64,000 nucleotides of DNA from NCBI GenBank assembly GCA_902805735.1, contig CADCTW010000243.1, positions 1 to 64,000 of the forward strand, given 5' to 3'. Shown here piece by piece: positions 27,754-36,800 of this stretch (positions within the stretch are counted from its first letter, which is position 1; each line of letters begins with the position of its first letter). The position numbers were made by a program, and so were the translations under genes. This stretch comes from an uncultured Gemmatimonadota bacterium (GTDB lineage: Bacteria; Gemmatimonadota; Gemmatimonadetes; Longimicrobiales; Longimicrobiaceae). Under the pieces are notes generated by a model. It had not been told where the DNA came from and ran no database searches. It saw only the letters and a list, made by a program, of their open reading frames with translations.

Positions 27754-28407
27754 ATGGAGCCATCCCGCCCCGCCGACCCCACCCCCCTCTCCGTCCTCGC
27801 CGCGGCTGCGAACGCTGGCGACGCCACGGCACTAGAGCACCTGCTCCTGCGCCTCCACGTCCCCGTTCACCGGTTCTACCGGTCGTGGCTGTTCGCCCAT
27901 GTCGACCGCGAGGAGGTGGCGCGGGACCTCGCGCAGGAGGCGCTGCTGCGGATCGCCACCCGGCTTGCGCGGTGCCGTGCCACCTCGGACGGAACCCTCG
28001 TCGCCTGGTGCCTGGTGGTCGCCCGCAGCGCGGGCCTGGACTACTTGCGCCGCGGGCGCGCCGAACGCGACGCCCGCGCTTTCGCGGAAGAGGTCGAAGC
28101 GCTCGGCGGCGGAGCAGGGACAGGGTCCGAGCTCACCGCCGGGCTGGAGATCGTGCTGCGCATCCTGGGTGAGACGATGGACCGCGAGTCCGACGAGTCT
28201 CACGCCCTGCTGGCGGAGCGAGCGCGGGCCGCAGGGTCATGGGGCGAGACGGCTGCGGCGGCGGGACTCGGGGTGCCGGCCGCCCGCCGGCGCTTCCAGC
28301 GCACGATCGGCCGCCTCCGGGCGCGGGTACTGCGCGCCCTTGAGAGCCTTCCTCCCGACGAGCGCTCCGCAGCGCTGGAGTGGCTGCAGCGCGCCGCCCG
28401 CCGCTGA
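27754..28407 (+). CDS. ECF/sigma-70-like factor
   Basis: 217 residues from ATG 27754; the ORF upstream overlaps the hairpin and is rejected. Region 2 is recognisable (VDREEVARDLAQEALLRIATRL near 50-70, then LVAWCLVVARSAGLDYLRRGRAE) and a divergent region 4 follows (SWGETAAAAGLGVPAARRRFQRTIGRLRARV). Such factors direct RNA polymerase to a few promoters. Two homologues are in this window (30706 and 48524). No anti-sigma factor is seen. It converges with the exonuclease gene, 17 nt away. Confidence 0.72.
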   Translation: MEPSRPADPTPLSVLAAAANAGDATALEHLLLRLHVPVHRFYRSWLFAHVDREEVARDLAQEALLRIATRLARCRATSDGTLVAWCLVVARSAGLDYLRRGRAERDARAFAEEVEALGGGAGTGSELTAGLEIVLRILGETMDRESDESHALLAERARAAGSWGETAAAAGLGVPAARRRFQRTIGRLRARVLRALESLPPDERSAALEWLQRAARR

Positions 28408-28424
28408 TGCACCGCGCGGCCGAT

Positions 28425-29366
28425 TCACCGGGGGTCCAGCGGGACGGCCCACACCCGATCCGAGTAGCGGACGCGGGCGCCGTAGGTCTGACGGTCCCAA
28501 CCCGGTCGGCCGCCGTAGATCCGCTCCTCCAGCCATCGGCACTCCGCGGCAGCCGCAGCTTCGTCGGCATCCAGGTACCACCCGCGGAGCCGGCCGCGCT
28601 CCCCGCCGCTCCACCGGTACCCCCGCGCCCGCAGCGCATCCTTGTGGCGGAAAGGCGCGTCGGCAGCCCAGACGCGCGCAGTGCGCCGCCGACAGGACCG
28701 GAGGAGGGCCGACATGGGGAGCTCGCCCGAGGGGAGCGGGGTGGCGAGCAGGTGCACGCCCGCTCGGCAGTCCTCGTCGGCGCGGTGCCCGTCGAAGAAC
28801 TCCCCGCACGATTTCCAGAGCAGGAACTCGAGCTTTGCGGAGGAGAACCCTGATGCCGCCCACGGCACCTCCGCCATGGAGCACGCCCAGGGGCGGTCGG
28901 CGAAGGCGGCGAAGCGTCGCTCCAGGAACGGACGGTCAAAAGCTGCATTGTGGGCGACCACCAGACCTGCCGACGCGGCATGGGCGGCCACCGCGGCGTC
29001 GTCCAGGCACCTGCCCGCGACGTCCGCGTCCCTGATCCCCGTGAGGGCGGTGATCTCGGCCGGAACCGGGCGGCCCGGATCCTCGAACCCGACCCACGGC
29101 TCGTGGACGCGGACGATCGCTCCATCCTCCGCTGCGTACTCGAACGGCACCAGGGCGAGCTGGATGATGCGGTCCTGCTCGACGTCGAGGCCGGTCGTCT
29201 CCACGTCGGCGAAGAGGGCGCGAACCTTGGGCTGGCCCCCATCCTCGGCGTACTGCTCGCGGGGCCGGAACCGCGCCAGAACGCGGTACTGTCCCGTGGA
29301 ACGGAGGACGTCCGCGATCCGGTCCAGAGCGTTGTCCGGGCCGGGAAGTGTAACGCCGGCCATCAC
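28425..29366 (-). CDS. DnaQ-like DEDDh 3'-5' exonuclease
   Basis: 313 residues. FADVETTGLD near 52-61 (ExoI), VVAHNAAFDRPFLERR near 137-152 (ExoII) and GHRADEDCRAGVHLL near 193-207 (ExoIII with the DEDDh His) give a complete active site. A C-terminal region of about 90 residues (RARGYRWSGGERGRLRGWYLD) is an added domain found in other stand-alone DnaQ-like proteins. It overlaps by 4 nt the zinc-ribbon endonuclease upstream, so the two nucleases are probably produced together. Confidence 0.85.
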   Translation of the reverse strand: MMAGVTLPGPDNALDRIADVLRSTGQYRVLARFRPREQYAEDGGQPKVRALFADVETTGLDVEQDRIIQLALVPFEYAAEDGAIVRVHEPWVGFEDPGRPVPAEITALTGIRDADVAGRCLDDAAVAAHAASAGLVVAHNAAFDRPFLERRFAAFADRPWACSMAEVPWAASGFSSAKLEFLLWKSCGEFFDGHRADEDCRAGVHLLATPLPSGELPMSALLRSCRRRTARVWAADAPFRHKDALRARGYRWSGGERGRLRGWYLDADEAAAAAECRWLEERIYGGRPGWDRQTYGARVRYSDRVWAVPLDPR

Positions 29367-30544
29367 CGCCTACCACGCCGGAAGGCCCGCAGCGGGTTCG
29401 GGTCCCAGGCACCGTTCCGGCACGGACCGACGCCCCAGTCGGCCAGCGTGATCTCGACGCGCGTCTCGCCGGCCACCACGCGCGCGAGCGCAGCCTCCAG
29501 CGCGTGTCGGCTTGGGACCAAGTACGCGGAGCGCACCCGGAGCACGCGCCAACCCGCGGCGATGAGTTCCCGGTCGCGCTCGAGGTCCGCGTGCTGCTGG
29601 CCGCCGTGGAAGTACCACGCGTCGTACTCGACGGCGATCCGCACCCCCTCCCGGACTACCACGACGTCGATGCGCCGCCTCCCGAAGGGATGGTTGAGCT
29701 CACCCCCGATGCGCCGCGCCAGAGTCCGCTGCGGCTGGGACACGGGCTTGCCGTTCACCCGCTGCCCGCAGACGTGGCACCCGCTCCCCATCCTGACACA
29801 CACGTAGGAGGTCGTCCACTCGTGCCCTTTGGCGCACCGCCAACGGGTGTCAGCAGTCGCGCTCGACACCGGCGGGCCGATCCATTCGAACCTGCGGGAC
29901 CGCGCCAGCGCGTGGTACTCCGCGGGTTTCCGGCGCTGTGCCGTGGAGCGACGTACGACGGAGCACGGGGGGCAGCCGCGCCCGTGGTTGATCTTGTTGT
30001 ACGTCGCCCACCAACGGTGTCCGCACGCCTTGCACTGCCAGCGGGTCCGGTCGTTCGCGCGGGCGACGGCGGGGCCCAACCACACCATCCCACACGACGA
30101 GGCGAGCGCCTGGTAGCGTTCGGGCGTATGGCGCAGCGCGCAAGCCCGAGTCGCGTGGGCCTGGCGTGCGCAGGTCGGACATCCGCCGCCACGGCGAATC
30201 TTGGTGAAGCGCGCGGACCACTCGTGGCCGTGCGCGCACCGCCAACCGGTCCTCGCGCCCGCGCTCCGCACCGGCGGGCCGGTCCATACGAACCCGCGCT
30301 CGCCAGCCAACGCGTGGTAGTCCGCCGGCTTCGCCCGCTGCGTCTCGGACCGCTTCCGGATCCCGCACGCGGGGCACGCACTGCCGCCCTGGAGAGTATT
30401 GTAGACCGCCCACCATTCGCAGGCGCACGCCACACACCGCCAGCGCGTCCGGGTGTTGGCATTCGGCACCTCCGGCCCCAGCCACACCGCCCCCCGCTCC
30501 TCCGCCATCGCCCGGTAGTCGTCCGGCATTTTGCGATCCGCCAT
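29363..30544 (-). CDS. Four-zinc-ribbon protein with Vsr/DUF559-like endonuclease domain
   Basis: 393 residues from ATG 30544; the extension to 30724 lacks coding character. Four repeats of about 65 residues, each YxALAxxRGxxWxGPxVxxAxxxTRWxC..G-H-W....GxxCPxC, span residues 1-255; two or more Cys per repeat suggest zinc ribbons that read nucleic acid. The C-terminus has GRRRIDVVVV and RIAVEYDAWYFHG near 290-315, a PD-(D/E)XK arrangement like Vsr and DUF559 nucleases. Its stop overlaps the start of the exonuclease gene. The design (sequence-reading ribbons plus nuclease) resembles homing or repair-type nucleases; a decayed relative lies at 31.8-32.1 kb. Confidence 0.78.
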   Translation of the reverse strand: MADRKMPDDYRAMAEERGAVWLGPEVPNANTRTRWRCVACACEWWAVYNTLQGGSACPACGIRKRSETQRAKPADYHALAGERGFVWTGPPVRSAGARTGWRCAHGHEWSARFTKIRRGGGCPTCARQAHATRACALRHTPERYQALASSCGMVWLGPAVARANDRTRWQCKACGHRWWATYNKINHGRGCPPCSVVRRSTAQRRKPAEYHALARSRRFEWIGPPVSSATADTRWRCAKGHEWTTSYVCVRMGSGCHVCGQRVNGKPVSQPQRTLARRIGGELNHPFGRRRIDVVVVREGVRIAVEYDAWYFHGGQQHADLERDRELIAAGWRVLRVRSAYLVPSRHALEAALARVVAGETRVEITLADWGVGPCRNGAWDPNPLRAFRRGRR

Positions 30545-30618
30545 CGGCCCGCTCCGCGTGCTGCGATCCGCCCGCCGTGCGGCCTTCCGCACCGGCGCGA
30601 CCGCGTCTGCCGGAGCTA

Positions 30619-30660
30619 ACGAAGGGGCGGCACCGCCCCCCGGCGGTGCCGCCCCTTCGT
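30619..30660. promoter_or_regulatory. Perfect 19-bp-stem hairpin between divergent genes
   Basis: ACGAAGGGGCGGCACCGCC and its exact complement are separated by CCCC. It looks like an intrinsic terminator but lies between the starts of two divergent genes, so it does not follow any gene seen here. It may be part of the 5' leader of the sigma gene at 30706. Confidence 0.65.
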
Positions 30661-30666
30661 CATACA

Positions 30667-30701
30667 CCCCCAGAACACGGATTCGGCGATTCTCCTGGGG
30701 G
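30667..30701 (+). promoter_or_regulatory. RBS-sequestering hairpin before sigma-like gene
   Basis: CCCCCAG (30667-30673) can pair with CTGGGGG (30695-30701), which contains the only plausible ribosome site, four nt before ATG 30706. The 21-nt loop is AT-richer. Such pairing could hold translation off, for example as a thermosensor or when not opened by a ribosome or factor. Confidence 0.5.
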
Positions 30702-30705
30702 ATCC

Positions 30706-31386
30706 ATGCACCCGACCACGACAAGCAACGAACTCACCTCCCTGGCAGAGCGCGCTAGATGCGGAGACGACGAGGCTCTGGAGCAGCTCCTCGCCGGGAT
30801 CCACGTCCGCGTGCTGCGCTTCTTCCGGGCATGGCTCCACCACCGTGGTGATTGGGAGGAGTTGGCGCAGGATCTCGCACAGGACACGCTCCTCCGGATC
30901 GCGCGCTCGATCGGCGGCTGCCAGGCCGCCACGGATGTCGAGCTCATTCGGTGGTGCCTGCGGGTGGCGCGCAACATCGGCATCGACCACCTTCGGGCCG
31001 TACGGGACGAGTGGGACGCGACCGAGCTCGCTCTGACCGCGGGCGATGGACCGCTCGTCCAGCTGGATGCCCCCTGGCAGGCGGATGCGCAGGTGCCGAC
31101 CGAGGGTGCCCGCGTCCTGCTTGGCGTCCTGAGCGAGGTGCTCGCGAACGAGCCCGACGAAGCCCATGAGCTGCTCTGGGAGCGGCTTGTGGCGGGAAGC
31201 CCCTGGGGGAGCGCCGGAGCCGCCCTCGGTGTACCCGAGACGGCGGCCAAGCGCCGGTTCCAGCGTACCCAGGCTCGCATCCGCCTGGCCGTCCTCCGGC
31301 GCCTCGTCGGCCTCCCACAGCGTGAGCTGGCTGCCGTCCGCCGCTGGTTCGCCCGGCTCGATCTCGATCTGCCAGCGCTCCGGTAG
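30706..31386 (+). CDS. ECF/sigma-70-like factor, paralogue 2
   Basis: 226 residues from ATG 30706. Region 2 shows EELAQDLAQDTLLRIARSI near 52-70 and LIRWCLRVARNIGIDHLRAVRDE near 82-104; region 4 has SPWGSAGAALGVPETAAKRRFQRTQARIRLAVLRRL near 166-201. Clearly homologous to the factor at 27754. Its ribosome site may be masked by a hairpin. A 72-aa protein follows 50 nt downstream, possibly its partner. Confidence 0.75.
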   Translation: MHPTTTSNELTSLAERARCGDDEALEQLLAGIHVRVLRFFRAWLHHRGDWEELAQDLAQDTLLRIARSIGGCQAATDVELIRWCLRVARNIGIDHLRAVRDEWDATELALTAGDGPLVQLDAPWQADAQVPTEGARVLLGVLSEVLANEPDEAHELLWERLVAGSPWGSAGAALGVPETAAKRRFQRTQARIRLAVLRRLVGLPQRELAAVRRWFARLDLDLPALR

Positions 31387-31436
31387 GCCCGCCCTATGCA
31401 CTACAGTCGCCACCCTCCCACGACCGCCAGGCTCCC

Positions 31437-31655
31437 ATGCACGAAGGCGACGACATCCCCACCGGGCTCCTCGACCGGCTGATCCGCGCCTACCGGCGGG
31501 TGCTCCGCCGGCCCGACCGGCCGACCGTACCGCCGCCCCCGGATCTGGAGCCGTTCGTAGTCGATACCCTGCCGACCACGGAGCAGGAGCAGGCCACGGC
31601 GGAGGCGGCCGCGCGTGAGGTTGTCCGCCGCCTCCGGAAATCGGACGGCGCGTAG
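31437..31655 (+). CDS. Small protein downstream of sigma factor
   Basis: 72 residues, acidic N-terminus, Pro-rich middle (RPTVPPPPDLEPF) and a helical C-terminus ending REVVRRLRKSDGA. No transmembrane segment, so it is not a membrane anti-sigma factor, but its position directly after the sigma gene suggests it could bind it. A similar arrangement (sigma then a 64-aa protein) occurs at 48.5-49.5 kb. A terminator follows. Confidence 0.5.
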   Translation: MHEGDDIPTGLLDRLIRAYRRVLRRPDRPTVPPPPDLEPFVVDTLPTTEQEQATAEAAAREVVRRLRKSDGA

Positions 31656-31711
31656 TGTCGGTGTGCCGCTGAACACACAGTGCGTCTTCGCGTCGAGCGG
31701 AATCGCAGAAT

Positions 31712-31751
31712 GCGAGCGGGGGAGGTCTCGTCTGAGACTTCCCCCGCTCGC
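31712..31751 (+). terminator. Hairpin terminator after sigma operon
   Basis: GCGAGCGGGGGAGGTCTC and GAGACTTCCCCCGCTCGC pair over 18 positions with one weak pair, followed by TTGT. It ends the transcript of the sigma gene and its small partner. Confidence 0.75.
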
Positions 31752-31762
31752 TTGTGGGAGCG

Positions 31763-32065
31763 TTAACGACCGAGAGTGACCAAAAAGCAACGTTCCAAGC
31801 GGTTGCTTGACGAGCGCAAGTTGACGCCTATCCACGACCAGTAGGGGGTCGGCTTCGCCCTCTGGGCGTCGGACCGCCTCTGGTTCCACGCACTGGGCAG
31901 GCGCTGCCTCATCGGAGGGTGTCGTAGACCGTCCACCAAGAGGGGCCACACCCCACACGCCTCCACTGTATCCTCGTGTTCGCGCTCTGGACCTCAGGCC
32001 CCACCAATACGGCGCCACGCAGTTGTGCGATCGCCCTGTAACCGGCCGGATGCTTCCGGCCAAGC
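31763..32065 (-). pseudogene. Decayed fragment of a zinc-ribbon repeat gene
   Basis: On the minus strand the residues GYRAIAQLRGAVLVGPEVQS, then SANTRIQWRRVGCGPSWWTVYDTLR followed by a stop and GSACP, match the first repeat of the protein at 29363-30544 (YRAMAEERGAVWLGPEV...). A frameshift then brings RRSDAQRAKP into line with RSETQRAKP of that protein. Key cysteines have become Arg or Gly. With an in-frame stop, a frameshift and lost zinc ligands, this is a pseudogene of a second family member. About 400 nt to its right (32066-32479) I see no gene. Confidence 0.65.
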
Positions 32066-32479
32066 ATAGCCTCGCTCCCCGCCGGGCGATCACACCCGCA
32101 TAGCCGCTGTGAACGCGTTCAGCGAGGAAGAGGAAGGTGGTGAAGTACCTCACCCTGGCAGTCCTAATCGAGTCGGCCATTTCGATGATCTTGTGCTGAT
32201 TCCCCCAAAGTGGCAGCTTCGCTGAGGACACAGGAAGTCAGTAAATCGGTAGGCTGGCGGTGGGTAGACGTACACTTAGCGTCTAACACTTTGTCGGTTC
32301 TTGCGCATTTCGAGCATTCTTGGGCGGACCCGCACAGGCCTCGCATGAGGGCGGCTCGCTCCCCGAGTGCCCGTTCGGTCGTAGCGGCGGGTGAGAAGGC
32401 GCGCTCGACACCCTGCACAGCTGACCTCCGCTTGCGACGAGTTGGTACTCCATTTCCACGCGCCGCTACATCGAACCTC

Positions 32480-33382
32480 ATGAAAATGCGTGCCGGTCCA
32501 GACGGGGTCCACCTTTTTGATCGCCTGACAGGATGGAACATCCTGATCGACGAGGCGCGCGTCCCGAGCGCGATGTGGTCCTCGGCACCACGCCAAGTTT
32601 CGATTGCCCTAACGAATGCTTGTGACCTGAGGTGCTCGTACTGTTACGCACCCAAGCACCCAGCCGCGTTGGACACGGGGCGTGTGGTGTGCTGGCTTCA
32701 GGAGCTCGACGAACACGGGTGCCACGGTGTGGGGTTCGGGGGCGGAGAACCGACTCTGCACCGCGGCCTGCCTGAGCTCTGTCGCTGGGCCTCGGAACAC
32801 ACCGGCCTCGCGCTGACGTTCACGACCCATGCTCATCACTTTACGAGCCGTCTTGCCGCCGATCTGCGCGGAAACGTACACTTCATCCGCGTGAGCATGG
32901 ACGGGGTAGGGGCCACTTATGAGTCGTTGCGGGGGCGTCGGTTTGCCGACTTCATTCTGCGCCTGTCCATCGTTCGTGAGGTGGCGCCCATCGGCATCAA
33001 CTTCGTGGTCAATGCACGTACAGTGCGGGATCTCGATGCTGCGGTGGAGATCGCGAGGGAGGTTCGTGCTTCCGAATTCCTGCTTCTACCGGAGCAGGCC
33101 ACGGCTGGTGCTCCTGGGATGGACGCGAGTACGCGCGAGCTGCTCGCTGCTTGGGTGGAGACGTACCGCGGAGGCATTCCGTTGAGCGTGAGTGAGAGGG
33201 GAGCCACCGGACTGCCGACCTGCGCTCCCCTCCCGTTGGAAACGGGGCTTCGCGCGTATGCGCATATCGACGCGAGTGGATTGCTCAAGCGGTCATCATT
33301 CGATGGCGCAGGTGTTCCGATCGGACCCGAAGGTTTCGTGAGCGCGTTGCGAGCACTCGAAGAGATTGGGGGAACAAGCTGA
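32480..33382 (+). CDS. Radical SAM enzyme, first gene of a three-gene defence-like operon
   Basis: 300 residues from ATG 32480; the ORF upstream lacks coding character. CDLRCSYC (Cys 48, 52, 55) is the CX3CX2C iron-sulfur motif and GGGEPTLH near 87 is the SAM-binding GGE motif. No SPASM-type C-terminal cysteine cluster is seen, and the viperin signature is absent. The stop overlaps the next start (TGATG), so the two proteins are made together. It could modify the small protein, a nucleotide or the NTPase. No close named family recognised. Confidence 0.8.
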   Translation: MKMRAGPDGVHLFDRLTGWNILIDEARVPSAMWSSAPRQVSIALTNACDLRCSYCYAPKHPAALDTGRVVCWLQELDEHGCHGVGFGGGEPTLHRGLPELCRWASEHTGLALTFTTHAHHFTSRLAADLRGNVHFIRVSMDGVGATYESLRGRRFADFILRLSIVREVAPIGINFVVNARTVRDLDAAVEIAREVRASEFLLLPEQATAGAPGMDASTRELLAAWVETYRGGIPLSVSERGATGLPTCAPLPLETGLRAYAHIDASGLLKRSSFDGAGVPIGPEGFVSALRALEEIGGTS

Positions 33383-33792
33383 TGCGTATCTGGAACGGCT
33401 TCGGCTCTGAACACTCGATGAACCTTGTGATGATCGGGGAGTTCAAGACCGCCTACGATGCCGATCAAGCGAAACGAGTCATCGATCAGCTCACGACCCA
33501 GGTGCACAAGGAATCCGACGCCCACCGTGCGGACGCCAAGCCGCACCAGCAGCGGTTCACGGAAGAGATGCTGAATCTCCTCCAGTCGTCGAGGATTCAC
33601 AGCATCGGACCGGGTGAATTAGAGCAGTTCGGCTACGACGCCAGTGTGCGTCTTGAGGGCAGTAAGGTCGTGGTCACGACGGAAGAGATCGAAGTCTCGG
33701 CTTACCTCAAGGTGCTCATCGACAAAGGTGCGCGCGTTCAGGTCTACTCGGCACACGAGTACCCGGACACAGAGCACGGCCGTGGTCGTTAG
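33382..33792 (+). CDS. Small protein (DUF6375-like) coupled to radical SAM enzyme
   Basis: 136 residues. The start MRIWNGFGSEHSMNLVMIGEFKTAYDA resembles a family I recall as DUF6375 (uncertain), with a ferredoxin-like beta-alpha-beta pattern and a helical insertion; the C-terminus is beta/alpha (KVVVTTEEIEVSAYLKVLID). No catalytic motif. It is translationally coupled to the radical SAM gene and lies 18 nt before the STAND NTPase. It may be an adaptor, a substrate of the radical SAM enzyme, or a sensor. Confidence 0.65.
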   Translation: MRIWNGFGSEHSMNLVMIGEFKTAYDADQAKRVIDQLTTQVHKESDAHRADAKPHQQRFTEEMLNLLQSSRIHSIGPGELEQFGYDASVRLEGSKVVVTTEEIEVSAYLKVLIDKGARVQVYSAHEYPDTEHGRGR

Positions 33793-33810
33793 TACCTCCC
33801 CGGAGGGACG

Positions 33811-36800
33811 ATGCCGAATGTGAATTGGGCGACTTTCGCCGATCTGCCTGGCGCTGCGGACATCAACTTCGAGTTGCTTTGCAGAGCTCTCGTGCGCCTT
33901 CACTATGGCCGCTTCGGTGACTTCTTCGCTCTTGCGAACCAGCCTGGTGTCGAGTTCCACCTTAGGCTCACCGAGCCTTGCGCACTCGGTGAGGCGGGAC
34001 GCTGGTACGGATGGCAGTGCCGATGGTACGAACTGCAGAGTGGCCGTCCGATAGGGACTACACGGCGGAAGAAGATCGAGGAGGCGATCAGCAAGACCGA
34101 AGCTGAGGTTCCAGGGATCACTGACTGGGTGCTTTGGACTCGTCACCCGCTGACCGCCGGCGACCAGGAGTGGTACCATGGACTCGCTACGAGGATGCGG
34201 TTGCATCTCTGGACCGCCGCTGACGCGGAGCACCTGCTCTCTGGGCCGGCGGAGATCCTCCGGAGCACCTACTTCGGCGAGCTGGTGCTCACCGAGGGTG
34301 TCCTTCAGGAGCTACATAGGACTGCGGTCGCGCCGATCAAACGTCGATGGCAGCCCGAAGTGCATCAGGTAATCAATGCGGAGCGCTCGCTCCGGCGTAT
34401 GCTGGGGACCGGGGACGCTTGGTCCGAACTCAATAGCGCCGCGGGACGCCTGGAGGTCGGTGCTTCGGCGATTGCCGGAAATCGCACCCGCCTCGCGACC
34501 GTGCTCTCAGAGCAGCTGGAGGCCCTAACCGCCGCGGCGCGTGCAGCCGCCGCGCAACTGAATGACACGGCCAGTTTGCTCCACAGTGGTGATCTGGAGC
34601 TTCTTCGGGCGCACCTCGACAGCGTCGCTCCTCCGGCGACTGAGTGGGAAGTCCTACTGCGTCGCCTCAGAGCTGCACGCCACTCCGTAGTGCTCGTCGC
34701 AACGAACGTTGTGGCGGACCTCCACACGGCCCACCAAGTGCGGTCCGCGCTCCGACGCGATCTGGCGCGGGAGTTTGTGGCGGTGTTGGCGGACGCCGGA
34801 TGTGGGAAGACCGAACTCGCGGCCCAACTCACTTCCGCGACAGCCGACCGCCCGGCGGGCATCCTTCTACACGGCAGAGGGCTGCACGCTGGGAAGGACC
34901 TGGATGATCTTGCCCGTGGCGTGGTGGTCAATGGGAAGCCCGTCCCCAGCTTCCAGGGGCTGCTCGCGGCCCTCGACGCCGCAGGGCGGCGGGCGGGGCG
35001 CCGCCTGCCTGTAGTCATCGATGGCCTGAATGAAGCCGAGGACCCGCGCGACTGGCAGAGTCCTTTGGGTTCGCTCGTCGAGTCGCTGTACAAGTACCCG
35101 TACGTGCTGGTTGCGTGCACACTCCGCTCGGCGTTCGCAGATGAGGCGCTACCTGACGCCGTGAAACGCATCAACGTGCCGAGCTTTGAGCGGGATACGG
35201 CCCAAGCGGTGCGCCGTTACTTCAGGTACTACAAGATCAATCCAGCCGACGCACTACTGCCTTGGGGATTGTTGCGCCACCCTCTCACGCTACGCCTCTT
35301 CTGCGAAGTCGCGAATCCGGAGCGCAAGGTCACGGTGGGTGTCGAAGCGATACCAGGTTCACTGACAGCGATCTTCGATCGCTATCTCGAACAGGCCGCC
35401 GACCGGATCGCGCAGCTCGCGCCACGCAACCGGCGCTACTACCAGGCCGATGTGCTTGCCGCCCTCGAAAAGATCGGTGCTGCCCTGTGGGAAGAGGACA
35501 CCAGGAGCTTAGGCATCGACTGGCTAAGGCGCTACTTGGGCGATCAAGAACGGCCCTGGAATGAGAGTATCGTGAGTGCGCTGGAGAATGACGGTGTCCT
35601 GTTCCGCGTTCCTGGTGATCGCCCCGGTTCCGGGGAAATGTCAGTGATCTACGATGCACTCGGTGGGCACCTTATCGCCGACGCGATCCTGGGAGCGACG
35701 GACGCGGTGCGGTTCAAGGAGTGGATCGGAGACGAGGACAACCTCATCGCTCTCACCGGGAACTTGGACGAGCGGCATCCGCTAGCCGATGACATCTTTG
35801 TGGCGCTCGCGGGGCTGACTCCTCGCAGGTCGCATCGGACCCAGCTCTGGAGCGTTCTGGACGAGCCGTCGCGCACTGAAGCGTTATACGAAGCTGCCAA
35901 GCTCGAAGGAGCGTTCTTGGACGCGAACACGGTTGCGGAGCTCGGCCGACTGGTGGCTGCTAAACCTGCCGGCCGTCGCGACCTTCTCGATCGCGTACGG
36001 GTCACGCGCGCGGCTCGCTCGCACCCGCTGGACGCTACTTTCTTGGACGCAGCGCTTCGGCCCATGCAGATCGCTGACCGTGATCTGCGTTGGTCTGAAT
36101 GGGTGCGCAGCAAACAAAAGGAAGTACTCGGGGATCTGGAGGATCTGGAGAGGCGTTGGGCCCAGGATCCGGCTCGGTCGTCTAGTGATGCGCTCCGTGC
36201 ACGATGGGCCATGTGGACGCTGACCAGCACGGTCCGAGCCTTACGGGATCAGGCGACCAAGTCACTGTATTGGTTCGGTTTCGGAGATCCCAACGGACTC
36301 TTTGACCTCACGCTCGATGCATTGGAAGTCAACGATCCGTACATTCCGGAGCGTATGCTGGCAGCTTGCTACGGGGTGGCGATGTCATGGTGGGCCGATC
36401 CACGCGGTGGTGCGGTCCGCGGCGCGCTCCCGCGGTTCGCGCAAGAGTTGGTGACCCGGATGTTCGTCCCCGAAGCACCCGCATCGACGCGGCATGCACT
36501 GACACGCGACTACGCCCTGGGAGTGATCGCGGTCGCCAAGATGATTGTTCCAACATGCATCGCCGAAGAGCACGATGCGTACTTGCAGCCTCCTTATGCT
36601 CACCTCTCATCGCCATTCCCTCCAGCATCCGAGATCAAGGATCTCGACGTGGCGGGAGCTGAGCACGCGATCCACATGGACTTCGGCAACTACACACTCG
36701 GGAGGCTAGTTTCTGATCGCCGCAACTACGATTACGACGATCCGACCTTCCAGGAAGTGCGCCGTCAGATTTATCACCGCATCCTGCAGCTGGGGTACTC

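Noticed and set aside
32480-33382. Prokaryotic viperin
   Set aside because: The cluster motif region is TNACDLRCSYCYAPK, not the viperin-type NxxCNYxCxFCF, and the context is a STAND NTPase and not a nucleotide kinase.
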